Assembly: GCA_024640765.1 (NCBI GenBank)
Contig: JAHEEK010000001.1
Coordinates: forward strand, 124,001 to 188,000
Reading direction: 5' to 3'
Length of the DNA: 64,000 nucleotides
DNA from: Nereida sp024640765
Lineage (GTDB): Bacteria > Pseudomonadota > Alphaproteobacteria > Rhodobacterales > Rhodobacteraceae
A program made the translations under genes and the position numbers. Numbering within the stretch: the stretch's first letter is position 1; each line of letters starts with the position of its first letter. Positions 17,896 to 26,437 of this stretch are shown here, in pieces. The notes beneath the pieces are model-generated. The model had not been told where the DNA came from and searched no databases. It saw only the letters and a program-made list of their open reading frames with translations.

Positions 17896-19503
17896 CTATT
17901 CTTCTTCGTCACTGGCTGCAGCAGTCTCTTTCACAGGTGCAGATTTAAACGTTTTGGCATCATTCGCACGACGTTGCGCAAAGCTTTGCGCGATGAACGC
18001 AGGAGTGTGATCGCCAAGGCCCTCAAAACGTTGACCGTTATTGTCATTCCCACCATTTCGGCCACGACCGCGTCCGCCGCGTGAACGGCGAGGGCGCTCA
18101 TTTGTGTCGGCTTGGCGTGCGTTGTCTTGAGGCTTGGTTTGCTTCTCGGCGTCTTTGTCTGCATCGCCAGTAGTCGTTGCCACATCCTGAGGTGTCTCGG
18201 TCTGCGTCTCAACCACATCTACTGCAGCTGTCTCGGACTTTTTGCGTGACCGTGAGCGGCTGCGCGACCGTGACTTTGGCTTTTCATCCGTGCCTGCCGC
18301 TGGCGTTTCTGCGGCACCGTCTTTAGGCACGTCAGCTTGTTCTGCAGTCTTTGAACCTTCGGGCAGCTCACCGCGGGGGATTTCCTGCTTCACAAGGTTT
18401 TCGATATCCGCGAGGTTTTTCTCATCCCTCGGGATGCAGATCATGATTGCCGTTCCGGTGTTACCCGCGCGGCCTGTCCGACCAATACGGTGAACGTAGT
18501 CCTCAGCATGTGAGGGAACGTCATAGTTGAACACATGGCTAACGTTCGGCACATCCAACCCGCGTGCGGCAACATCAGACGCAACCAAGAAACGCAGGCT
18601 ACCATCGCGGAACGCCGCAAGTGTTTCCATACGCTTGCTTTGCTCCAGATCACCGTGGATAGGGGCTGCATCAAGGCCGTATTTCTTCATGGACTTCGCT
18701 ACGATATCTACGTCCATCTTGCGGTTACAAAAGATGATACCGTTACGGCACGCATCTGCTTCACGTTCAATCAGCTGACGCAAAAGTTTGCGCTTTTCAC
18801 TGTCCTGACGGTCACGGCGCGAGCCTTTGAACATATAGACGGACTGGGTGATATTGTCGTTCGTGGTTGCGGCGCGGGCAACTTCAACTTTGGCGGGGTT
18901 CGACAGGAAAGTGTTTGTGATCCGCTCAATCTCGGGTGCCATTGTCGCGCTGAAGAATAAAGTCTGACGGGTGAACGGTGTCAGACTAAAAATACGCTCG
19001 ATGTCAGGGATAAAGCCCATGTCGAGCATTCGGTCTGCTTCGTCGATGACCATAATTTTCACGTCTGATAAGATCAACTTGCCGCGCTCAAAATGATCCA
19101 GCAAACGACCTGGCGTGGCGATGAGAACATCGACACCTTTGTCGATCAGGATGTCCTGTTCTTTGAATGAGACACCGCCGATAAGAAGCGCTTTGGTCAG
19201 CTTGGTGTGCTTTGCGTAGGCGTCGAAATTTTCTGCCACTTGGGCCGCCAACTCGCGGGTCGGGGCCAAGACAAGGCTGCGGGGCATCCGTGCGCGGGCG
19301 CGGCCACGTTTGAGCAGCGAAATCATCGGCAGGGTAAAACTGGCTGTTTTACCGGTACCTGTTTGGGCGATGCCTAGAACGTCGCGGCCTTCGAGCGCAG
19401 GAGGGATCGCGCCGGCTTGAATGGGGGTGGGGGACGTATAGCCGGTCTTTTCGACGGCTTTGAGGACCTTTTGATCAAGGTTCAGATCAGCAAAAGTTGT
19501 CAT
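17896..19503 (-). CDS. rhlE: DEAD-box RNA helicase, RhlE type
   Basis: 535 residues. The two RecA-like domains contain all main motifs: Q motif (GYTSPTPIQ), Walker A (AQTGTGKT), PTRELA, DEAD-type VIDEADRMLDMGF, SAT and HRIGRTGRAG. It unwinds structured RNA, typically in ribosome assembly or cold adaptation. The C-terminal 160 residues are low in complexity, with an SR repeat (SRSRSRSRSRKK), an acidic Thr/Ala/Asp stretch and an RGG-like part (RRSRGGRGRGRNGG). Such tails often bind RNA. The gene faces rnj, another RNA-metabolism gene, across a shared terminator. Confidence 0.93.
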   Translation of the reverse strand: MTTFADLNLDQKVLKAVEKTGYTSPTPIQAGAIPPALEGRDVLGIAQTGTGKTASFTLPMISLLKRGRARARMPRSLVLAPTRELAAQVAENFDAYAKHTKLTKALLIGGVSFKEQDILIDKGVDVLIATPGRLLDHFERGKLILSDVKIMVIDEADRMLDMGFIPDIERIFSLTPFTRQTLFFSATMAPEIERITNTFLSNPAKVEVARAATTNDNITQSVYMFKGSRRDRQDSEKRKLLRQLIEREADACRNGIIFCNRKMDVDIVAKSMKKYGLDAAPIHGDLEQSKRMETLAAFRDGSLRFLVASDVAARGLDVPNVSHVFNYDVPSHAEDYVHRIGRTGRAGNTGTAIMICIPRDEKNLADIENLVKQEIPRGELPEGSKTAEQADVPKDGAAETPAAGTDEKPKSRSRSRSRSRKKSETAAVDVVETQTETPQDVATTTGDADKDAEKQTKPQDNARQADTNERPRRSRGGRGRGRNGGNDNNGQRFEGLGDHTPAFIAQSFAQRRANDAKTFKSAPVKETAAASDEEE

Positions 19504-19800
19504 GTAAATCCGCGTTTAGTGCGGACACGATCTTGGCCCGCCGATTGGTCTGCGCGTGGCCCGGTTTGGCCATGGGATCAACAGCCCCTAAGATGCGCTG
19601 GCCAAGGTCTAGGGGATAAGTCCATGTGGGTCAAACGCCTAAACCAAGATGACTGATGGCTGGGGTTAATCCACCGTGAATGGGTGATAAATGCACCATT
19701 TGCCCGAAGAATGTAGAGTAAAGTTGCTTACAGCGCTCCACTTAGACCAACAGACGGCAGGGCAAGAATCGCACTGCCGTCTTGAATAAAGATTGGCGCG
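19504..19800. other. Intergenic stretch between prfC and the helicase gene
   Basis: 297 bases. It holds the hairpin after prfC at 19752-19782 and, by position, the promoter and 5' leader of the helicase gene. No open reading frame with a plausible start, tRNA or other RNA gene is recognised. Confidence 0.5.
19752..19782 (-). terminator. Hairpin after prfC
   Basis: Perfect 9-base-pair stem (19752-19760 with 19774-19782) and a 13-base loop, 19 bases beyond the prfC stop. There is no clear T run on the minus strand, so its strength as a terminator is uncertain. Confidence 0.5.
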
Positions 19801-21411
19801 CTAAACCATCATTTCCTTAGTACCGGTCAGGCTGACATCTGGGTAGTCGCGGCCAACGCGGTCAATATCCCACTGGAGGCGGGTCAAAAACACGGTGTCC
19901 CCGTCATTATCCGTTGCGATATGCTGTTTGTTGGCGGCAACGAATGCATCAACTGCAGGCTTTTGGCCCTGAACCCACCGCGCTGAGGTAAATTGCGATG
20001 CCTCAAAACGTACGGGCAGGCCGTATTCCATCTCGATGCGGCTGGCCAAAACTTCGAACTGCAACGCGCCAACCACGCCGACAATAAAGCCAGAGCCAAA
20101 TGTGGGTTTGAACACTTTTGCAGCACCTTCTTCGGCGAATTGCATCAACGCCTTTTCAAGGTGCTTGGCTTTCATCGGATCACCGGCGCGGCAGGTTTGC
20201 AGCAACTCCGGTGCAAAAGATGGGATGCCCGCAACGCGCAATGCCTCGCCTTCGGTCAACGTGTCACCAATTCGCAGCTGGCCGTGGTTTGGAATGCCGA
20301 TGATGTCGCCGGCCCATGCCTCTTCGGCCAATTCACGATCGGACGCGAGGAACAGCACGGGGTTTGAAATTGCCATCGGTTTTTTGGAGCGCACATGGGT
20401 CAGTTTCATGCCACGCTTAAAGTGCCCCGACGCGAGCCGAACGAAAGCCACGCGGTCACGATGCTTTGGATCCATGTTGGCCTGCACTTTAAACACAAAT
20501 CCCGCCACTTTCTTTTCATCTGGTGAAATAGCGCGTGGGTCGGCCCTTTGGGGCTGTGGCTCTGGGCCGTATGTGGCGATGCCATCCATCAGTTCCTGTA
20601 CGCCAAATGAGTTGATCGCAGAGCCAAACCAAATGGGTGTCATCGTCCCTTCAAGAAGTGCTTGTGCATTCAGTGGCGGCATCAATTCGCTCGCCATCTC
20701 GATCTCTTCCAAGAACGTTTCCAGCAGGTCAGCGGGGACCAGCTCGGCCAGCTTTGGATCGTCGAGGCCTTTGATCTTTACGGCTGAGGCGACTGTGTTT
20801 CGGTCTGCGCGGTCCATCAACTGTAGCTCGTCGCGCAAAATGTCATAACATCCGATGAAGTCCCGCCCGCGCCCAATGGGCCACGAGGCGGGGGTAACAT
20901 CAATCGCGAGGTTTTCTTGAATTTCGTCAATAATCTCAAAAGTATCGCGGCTTTCGCGGTCCATCTTGTTGCAGAACGTCAAGATGGGCAGATCACGAAG
21001 GCGGCATACTTCAAAAAGCTTTTGGGTTTGGCTTTCAACGCCTTTTGCCCCATCGATCACCATCACGGCCGCGTCGACAGCAGTTAGGGTGCGGTAGGTG
21101 TCCTCGGAAAAGTCCGAGTGACCGGGCGTGTCTACAAGGTTGAACCGGTAGCTGTTCTCGCCTGTGGCAAAATCGAACGACATGGCTGATGCGGAAACCG
21201 AAATGCCGCGGTCTTTTTCCATCTGCATAAAGTCTGAGCGGGTGCGGCGCGCTTCACCTTTTGCCCGTACTTGTCCCGCCATTTGGATCGCACCACCATA
21301 AAGCAGAAACTTCTCGGTAAGTGTGGTCTTACCAGCATCGGGGTGGCTGATGATCGCGAAGGTGCGGCGGCGCGCAATTTCGGGCGCAAGGACAAGCGGT
21401 GTATCTAACAT
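19801..21411 (-). CDS. prfC: Peptide chain release factor 3
   Basis: 536 residues; a translational GTPase that recycles RF1/RF2 from the ribosome after termination. G1 is SHPDAGKTTLTEK, G3 is DTPGHSDF and G4 is NKMD, all near the N-terminus (residues 20-150). Domains 2 and 3 follow at normal length. Stands alone with its own upstream region. Confidence 0.96.
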   Translation of the reverse strand: MLDTPLVLAPEIARRRTFAIISHPDAGKTTLTEKFLLYGGAIQMAGQVRAKGEARRTRSDFMQMEKDRGISVSASAMSFDFATGENSYRFNLVDTPGHSDFSEDTYRTLTAVDAAVMVIDGAKGVESQTQKLFEVCRLRDLPILTFCNKMDRESRDTFEIIDEIQENLAIDVTPASWPIGRGRDFIGCYDILRDELQLMDRADRNTVASAVKIKGLDDPKLAELVPADLLETFLEEIEMASELMPPLNAQALLEGTMTPIWFGSAINSFGVQELMDGIATYGPEPQPQRADPRAISPDEKKVAGFVFKVQANMDPKHRDRVAFVRLASGHFKRGMKLTHVRSKKPMAISNPVLFLASDRELAEEAWAGDIIGIPNHGQLRIGDTLTEGEALRVAGIPSFAPELLQTCRAGDPMKAKHLEKALMQFAEEGAAKVFKPTFGSGFIVGVVGALQFEVLASRIEMEYGLPVRFEASQFTSARWVQGQKPAVDAFVAANKQHIATDNDGDTVFLTRLQWDIDRVGRDYPDVSLTGTKEMMV

Positions 21412-21474
21412 AGGCCCGCTATAGCGCCCCTAGGGGGCTTGGGAAAGTGGGATATTGCGAGGTGCGTTTGGGCG

Positions 21475-22535
21475 CTAGCCGCCTGAAGCGTGGCGCAGTA
21501 ACTCAACGGTATTTCCTGTGAGCATCCCTTCGGCAATTTCAAAGCTAAGATCTGTTGCAGGCCCGTCGGTTATATGCTGGTGCATCAGTGTTTCGGCCAA
21601 TGGTTTCGGGATCATACCGTGGGCGCTGGCATCCATTTGCATGGATTCCGCCGCGATGCCTTCTGCGTAGATAATGTGAAGTTGATCAAAGAGCAGTTGA
21701 TAATAATCGGCAAAGCCCCTGCCTCTTGAACAACGGATGTGCCGTTGATGAGGTGGCGTGCTTGGACCATCACTTCGGCGCGCCCTGTGCCAATTTGGTC
21801 ATGGCGTTGATAAATGAATAGGCGGTGATGGGGGCTGATGCGCAAATCGGCTGAGTTATTCAGCACACCTTTTTTGATCAACACCGGCGCCATTGTGCTG
21901 TTGGCGCGTTCCGTTCGCTGGCCGATCCAGCGGATTTCTTGCGCCCCGCCATCCCGCGTCAAAACACGGTCGCCCACCGCCAGCTTTTCAACCGCACGCT
22001 GTTTGCCTGAGGCCATTGTGATACGTGTGCCGCTGAAAAAAGCAGCTGCCATCATTCGGTTGAGGCGTTGATATAGATCTGTGCTGGTGGTGCCCACTAA
22101 CGTGTAGGGGGTTTTACGTTCAATTAAGCCCAGTGGTAGCAGCAGGATTTGTTCAAGCCCGCCGTCGATAACTTCGACCAGAACAAGCAACTCAAGGGTG
22201 TGACCATCAGGTGCCATCAGCGTCATGGCACTGTCGATGGCAAGTATTGAGCCTGCGCGTCCCAGCTTTGACGTTGCATGGATACTTAAAGTGCTTTGTC
22301 CGACCGCGTGTGTGTTGTGCACCGTAAGTGTATGCAGTGCTGCATCGCTGACCAGTTCATAGACATCTTCCAACAGCATATCTTCGGCCAAGCCCATTGC
22401 CTCCCCGTGGTTAACGCCGGAAGTGACGCGCAACGCCGCTGCTTTCAGGACCGAAAATGATTGAACGCGGGAAGGCATTTGGGTGGGCTCTCTACTCATT
22501 AGAACGTTGGGCGCGGGCTGATAGTCCACCGACAC
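21475..22535 (-). pseudogene. Hint-domain protein, frameshifted near the C-terminus
   Basis: A Rhodobacterales-type Hint-domain protein. The N-terminal half (about 150 residues) is of a type often seen before such domains. The Hint part starts at SGTRITMASGKQRAVEKLAVGDRVLTRDGG and continues with RISPHHRLFI. The frame breaks at about 21716-21722, after the codons for VVQEAG. In the next frame the expected continuation GFADYYQLLFDQLHIIYAEG is found, and it runs to a TAG at 21475. One G missing from a G run (four G instead of five) explains this. The usual Cys at the start of the Hint domain is Ala here (AAFFSGTRI), so self-splicing-type cleavage is unlikely. The start is uncertain: GTG 22535, ATG 22499 or ATG 22478. 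Confidence 0.8.
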
Positions 22536-22620
22536 GCCGCATCACTAGCTACAGCACCTTACTTAAGATTTTGTCAGCTTTAGGACAATGCAAAGGCATA
22601 TTTTTTGACGTGCAGTTATA

Positions 22621-22657
22621 AATTGAACGCGCGCGGGGAAATAAATAATGTTCAATT
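22621..22657. promoter_or_regulatory. Inverted repeat upstream of the SDR gene
   Basis: Perfect 8-base arms AATTGAAC (22621-22628) and GTTCAATT (22650-22657), spaced by 21 bases, about 83 bases before the SDR start. The half-site centres are 29 bases apart, close to three helical turns, which would suit a regulator binding as two dimers or with a loop. No regulator gene is adjacent. Confidence 0.4.
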
Positions 22658-22739
22658 CGGTGCAAAACCCACTGGTGTGCCGCGCCCGCAGATGAGAAGT
22701 TGCCAGCCATTGCAACACAAATCTAAAGGCAGAGATGAC

Positions 22740-23519
22740 ATGGATTTAGGACTATGCGGAAAGCGCGCGCTTGTATGTGCCTCCTCCAAAGGGCTGGGGC
22801 TTGGATGCGCCGAGAGTTTGGCTGAGGCTGGTGTTGATTTGGTAATGAACGCACGGGGTGAAGAGGCTTTGGAAGCCGCTGCCGCCGATATTCGTGCGCG
22901 TTTTGGTGTGAGTGTGACAACAGTCGTGGCCGATGTGACCACGCAAAATGGTCAGGCTGATGTTTTGGCCGCCTCTGATGGTGTCGATATTTTGGTCACC
23001 AACGCCGGCGGTCCCCCTCCGGGTATGTGGACCGATTGGGAGCGTGATGATTTCATTGCAGCACTCGATGCAAATATGCTGGCGCCGATTGCGTTGATGA
23101 AGGCACTGCTGCCCTCCATGATGGAAAAAGGCTGGGGCCGCGTGGTCAATATTACGTCCGTTTCCGTTAAGGCGCCGATCGCCGTCTTGGGGCTGTCGAA
23201 CTCTGCACGCGCGGGTTTGACGGGGTATGTGGCCGGCACGGCACGTCAGGTGGCGGGCCACGGTGTGACCATCAACAACCTTATGCCCGGTATCCACGCC
23301 ACAGATCGTGCGATCGCCCTTGATACGGGCGTGATGAACGCGCAGGGCATATCCATGGATGAAGCCAAAGCGCAACGCGCGGCGACTATTCCAGCTGGCC
23401 GCTACGGCACACGTCAAGAGTTTGGTGCCGCCTGTGCGTTCATGTGTTCGCAGCATGCGGGCTTTATGGTGGGGCAAAACGTCTTACTTGATGGTGGCGC
23501 GGTGAACGCGACGCTCTGA
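22740..23519 (+). CDS. Short-chain dehydrogenase/reductase, divergent catalytic site
   Basis: 259 residues from ATG 22740 (the frame is open further upstream). The Rossmann start is KRALVCASSKGLGLGCAESLAEAG, followed by NAGGPPPG and NITSVSVKAPIAVLGLSNSARAGLTGYV. The usual YxxxK of SDR enzymes is replaced by a LSNSAR stretch. The active-site Ser is kept (ITSVS). Proteins of this subgroup are often labelled 3-oxoacyl-ACP reductase, but the missing Tyr and Lys make that reaction doubtful. It stands alone and ends in a terminator. Confidence 0.85.
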   Translation: MDLGLCGKRALVCASSKGLGLGCAESLAEAGVDLVMNARGEEALEAAAADIRARFGVSVTTVVADVTTQNGQADVLAASDGVDILVTNAGGPPPGMWTDWERDDFIAALDANMLAPIALMKALLPSMMEKGWGRVVNITSVSVKAPIAVLGLSNSARAGLTGYVAGTARQVAGHGVTINNLMPGIHATDRAIALDTGVMNAQGISMDEAKAQRAATIPAGRYGTRQEFGAACAFMCSQHAGFMVGQNVLLDGGAVNATL

Positions 23520-23545
23520 TGACCTGATTCAGTTTGAACTTTCAG

Positions 23546-23585
23546 AAGGGCGGGGTGTCAAGCATGGCATCCCGCCTTTTGCGTT
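23546..23585 (+). terminator. Intrinsic terminator after the SDR gene
   Basis: A GC-rich stem of nine pairs (GGCGGGGTG with CATCCCGCC, one G-U pair) is followed by TTTT. It lies about 25 bases after the SDR stop. Confidence 0.75.
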
Positions 23586-23716
23586 TAATACACAGGCTTT
23601 CATTCAACTGCGTGCGACATGTTGAAAGGCCGCAATGTCTTGGCAAGGTGCGACGCGGTTGCTATGTGCGGAACCGAGCCTGATTGTTTTACTCGGAAAT
23701 AGGATATATCGCATTC

Positions 23717-24808
23717 ATGCCCACATCCGCAGCCACCGATGCGCCGCGTCTTGAAGTGACAAACCTGAACCGCAGCTTTGGCGGTCGTAAGGTTGTGGAC
23801 GACGTATCCCTTAGCGTCGCGGCGGGGCAGGTGACGTGCCTTTTGGGGCCGTCCGGTTGTGGGAAATCTACGACTCTGCGCATGATTGCAGGCGTTGAGA
23901 TGCAAGATAGCGGCAAAATCATGGTCGATGGTGAGCTGGTGTGCGACACCGTCACACGTGTTCCGGCCGAGGCCCGCTCAATCGGGCTGATGTTTCAGGA
24001 CTTTGCTTTATTTCCGCACCTTACTGTTGCTGGCAATATCGCCTTTGGCCTGCGGGGATCGCGCGCGCAAAAGGCCGAGCGCGTTAATCATCTGCTAAAA
24101 CGCATTGGCTTGCCCCACTATGCGGATGCCTATCCGCACCAACTGTCCGGTGGCGAGCAACAGCGCATCGCTTTGGCCCGTGCGTTGGCACCACAGCCGA
24201 AAATTATGCTGATGGATGAGCCGTTCTCCGGCCTTGATAACCGCCTGCGTGATGACATCCGAGACGAAACTCTTGAAGTGCTTAAAGAAGAAGGCACTGC
24301 GGTGTTGTTGGTCACACACGAACCTGATGAAGCGATGCGCATGGCCGATGAAATAGCCCTCATGCGCGATGGCGTTATCGTGCAGCGCGGTGCGCCTTAT
24401 AACGTGCACATGCGTCCCGTAGACAAAGACGCAGCGGCTTTTTTCAGTGATCTTAACATCGTGCAAGGGCGCGTTCATGGCGGATTGGTCGAGACGGCGT
24501 TTGGCCAGTTTCTCGCCCCTGCAGTGCCTGAGGGTGGTGAGGTCGAGATTGTTATCCGCCCACAGCACATTAAAATTGATTTCGACCGGCAAGGTGCTGG
24601 GCCGAACCCGACGCCCCAAACCGGCGTCCCTGCGCGCGGCGTGGTTGAGCGGGCACGTTTCATGGGCAAGGATTCACTCGTTGAATTCCGGATGGATTTT
24701 GATGGCTCAATCCTAAAGGCGTCCGTGCCTTCGGTGTTTTTGCCCAAAAAAGGTGTGCCTTTGTGGCTGATGCTGCGCCGCGATCGGTGCTTTGTATTTC
24801 CCAAGTAA
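23717..24808 (+). CDS. ABC transporter ATP-binding protein, iron/polyamine importer type
   Basis: 363 residues from ATG 23717. Walker A is GPSGCGKST, the signature is LSGGEQQRIALARAL, and Walker B is IMLMDEPFSGLD followed by the switch His in VTHEPDEAM. The C-terminal 130 residues form a regulatory TOBE-type domain as in FbpC, PotA and similar importer ATPases. No permease or binding-protein gene is adjacent, so its partners must be elsewhere. It converges with the WYL regulator gene. Confidence 0.9.
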   Translation: MPTSAATDAPRLEVTNLNRSFGGRKVVDDVSLSVAAGQVTCLLGPSGCGKSTTLRMIAGVEMQDSGKIMVDGELVCDTVTRVPAEARSIGLMFQDFALFPHLTVAGNIAFGLRGSRAQKAERVNHLLKRIGLPHYADAYPHQLSGGEQQRIALARALAPQPKIMLMDEPFSGLDNRLRDDIRDETLEVLKEEGTAVLLVTHEPDEAMRMADEIALMRDGVIVQRGAPYNVHMRPVDKDAAAFFSDLNIVQGRVHGGLVETAFGQFLAPAVPEGGEVEIVIRPQHIKIDFDRQGAGPNPTPQTGVPARGVVERARFMGKDSLVEFRMDFDGSILKASVPSVFLPKKGVPLWLMLRRDRCFVFPK

Positions 24809-24823
24809 CGATGTGTCGCGCCT

Positions 24824-25486
24824 CTAGAGCGTAATTTTGGTTTCTGCGTAATCCGCAAGGGTTTTGCCTTGCTCCTCCACGAAAAGTCCCGGAAGAATTG
24901 AACATTTTGCAATCAGATCAGCGCGCAACTCGTTAAATTCATGCGAAGTTTCATTCCACACGACACAGGTCCAAACGCGCCCCCAATAATCAAGCTGTAG
25001 GGGGCGGACCACAATGTCTGTGCCGTCGTAATGTAGCTTCAGCTTTTGACGGGCACGAATGGCTTGGCGTAGCTGCGGCAAATGCTGAAATCCACGGGCA
25101 GCATCTGCGAACGGATAAATGGCAAAGCCCCAAGAGGCCGGCGCGCTGGTACGTTCTTCGGGCAACACAGCATCTATCTTTGCAGACAACGTCCGTGCAG
25201 CTTGGGACAGATCATCGTCCGCAGCTTCGCCCATAACCTGAAGGCCCACGTGAAGCGCCTTAAGCTCGGTCAAAGACAGGTTCAGCGGGGGAAGTGTAAT
25301 GGCCGCCGTTACCCAAAACCCCACACCGCGCTCCCCCTGAACGGGCACGCCGCTGGCAGCAAGCGTTTCCATATCGCGGTAGATAGTGCGCTCCGAGACA
25401 TCCATCGCGCGGGCCAAATCAGCGGCACGGTGTAATTTCCCATCACGCAAATGGGTAATCAATCGATAGAGGCGGTCCTTGCGCAT
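24824..25486 (-). CDS. HTH-WYL transcriptional regulator (YafY-like)
   Basis: 220 residues. The N-terminal winged helix (residues 1-60, with DLARAMDVSERTIYRDMETLAASG as recognition region) is followed by a WYL-type ligand-sensing domain (about 135-200, LKLHYDGTDIVVRPLQLDYWGRVW). The divergent region toward tatA carries a long nested dyad at 25542-25575, which is a likely operator for this protein. Confidence 0.9.
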   Translation of the reverse strand: MRKDRLYRLITHLRDGKLHRAADLARAMDVSERTIYRDMETLAASGVPVQGERGVGFWVTAAITLPPLNLSLTELKALHVGLQVMGEAADDDLSQAARTLSAKIDAVLPEERTSAPASWGFAIYPFADAARGFQHLPQLRQAIRARQKLKLHYDGTDIVVRPLQLDYWGRVWTCVVWNETSHEFNELRADLIAKCSILPGLFVEEQGKTLADYAETKITL

Positions 25487-25541
25487 GATTCGTACTTTCT
25501 TCCTCAGGGCGTAGTAATTTTAGGAATGAAATCTGCTTTCC

Positions 25542-25575
25542 TGACATTTACCTGACAGTTGACAGGTTTTTGTCA
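25542..25575. promoter_or_regulatory. Nested dyad between the WYL regulator and tatA
   Basis: Outer arms TGACA (25542-25546) and TGTCA (25571-25575) and inner arms ACCTG (25550-25554) and CAGGT (25563-25567) are perfectly paired, with a three-base gap (TTT) on each side and an 8-base centre. It is 56 bases from the regulator start and about 120 from tatA. A second CTGACA within it makes a direct repeat. A likely operator of the adjacent WYL regulator, by symmetry and position. Confidence 0.6.
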
Positions 25576-25695
25576 TGAGAAACACCAAAAAGGTAATTTA
25601 ATGGCCAGTTTATCGCTGGCGAGGGCGTGTAAATGCGCGTATTTCTTGAGGCCGAACATAGATAGATGCGCAACCAAGCGCGAAGGAGTTTAGAC

Positions 25696-25911
25696 ATGTT
25701 GAACAACATTGGCCCCATGGGTTTCTTGCTGATTGCAGTCGTCGTGTTGGTTCTGTTTGGCCGCGGCAAAGTCTCGTCTTTGATGGGCGAAGTAGGCAAA
25801 GGCATCACCGCGTTCAAAAAAGGCGTCAAAGACGGCACCGAAGAGCTTGAGCAAGAGCAGGCTGACGCAGCAAAAGACGTCACACCTGAGACTGAAAAAG
25901 ACAAAGCCTAA
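25696..25911 (+). CDS. tatA: Sec-independent translocase protein TatA
   Basis: 71 residues from ATG 25696 with GAAGGAG upstream. One N-terminal membrane helix (GPMGFLLIAVVVLVLFGRGK, residues 6-25), then the amphipathic helix with the conserved FGRGK hinge, then a charged tail. It forms the pore part of the twin-arginine export system with TatB and TatC downstream. Confidence 0.95.
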   Translation: MLNNIGPMGFLLIAVVVLVLFGRGKVSSLMGEVGKGITAFKKGVKDGTEELEQEQADAAKDVTPETEKDKA

Positions 25912-25948
25912 TCCGCGCCTGCGGGTAATGCTTGCAAAGGAATTGTAG

Positions 25949-26437
25949 ATGTTTGGACTTGGCTGGGGCGAAATGATCGTCGTGGGTGTGGTGGCGTTGA
26001 TTGTGGTGGGCCCCAAGGACCTGCCGCAGATGTTCCGCACATTGGGGCGTTTTTCCGGCAAGGCCAAAGGCATGGCGCGCGAGTTCACATCGGCGATGAA
26101 CCAAGCAGCAAACTCAACAGGTGTAGGGGATGTGGCCCGCGATTTTCAGAACATTACAAGCAAAAAGGCGCTTGGTCTGGACAAGCTTGATCAAGCCTCT
26201 CGCGCGTTTGAGGCATGGGATCCATTGAAAGACGGGGATGAGGGTGAGCCGTCACTCTCGCCCGAACGTAGTGATGCGGCTGCTAAAATTCAGGCCGCCA
26301 CTAAAATTAAAGAAGCCGAAAAACGTGCTGAGGCGGCACGGGCTGCGCTGGCTGAGGCCGAGGCAGAAGTGGCCGCAGCAAAACCTGCGACCAGTGCGAC
26401 GCCAAGCGCGCAAAGCAAATCCGAAGGTGACGCATGA
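25949..26437 (+). CDS. tatB: Sec-independent translocase protein TatB
   Basis: 162 residues. The N-terminus MFGLGWGEMIVVGVVALIVVGPKDLP is the typical TatB helix with the GPKDLP hinge. A long amphipathic region and an Ala/Glu/Lys-rich coiled-coil-like tail (about 110-150) follow. It works with TatC in recognising twin-arginine signal peptides. It overlaps tatC by four bases. Confidence 0.95.
   Translation: MFGLGWGEMIVVGVVALIVVGPKDLPQMFRTLGRFSGKAKGMAREFTSAMNQAANSTGVGDVARDFQNITSKKALGLDKLDQASRAFEAWDPLKDGDEGEPSLSPERSDAAAKIQAATKIKEAEKRAEAARAALAEAEAEVAAAKPATSATPSAQSKSEGDA

Noticed and set aside
20036..20848. 270-codon plus frame opposite prfC
   Set aside because: Shadow of prfC, Ser/Arg/Pro-rich, no start context.
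22752..23477. 241-codon minus frame opposite the SDR gene
   Set aside because: His/Arg/Cys-rich shadow of the SDR coding strand with no recognisable domain.
25536..25581. CTGACA direct repeats as a small CRISPR-like or IS end
   Set aside because: Only two copies, six bases long; better explained as parts of one dyad operator.
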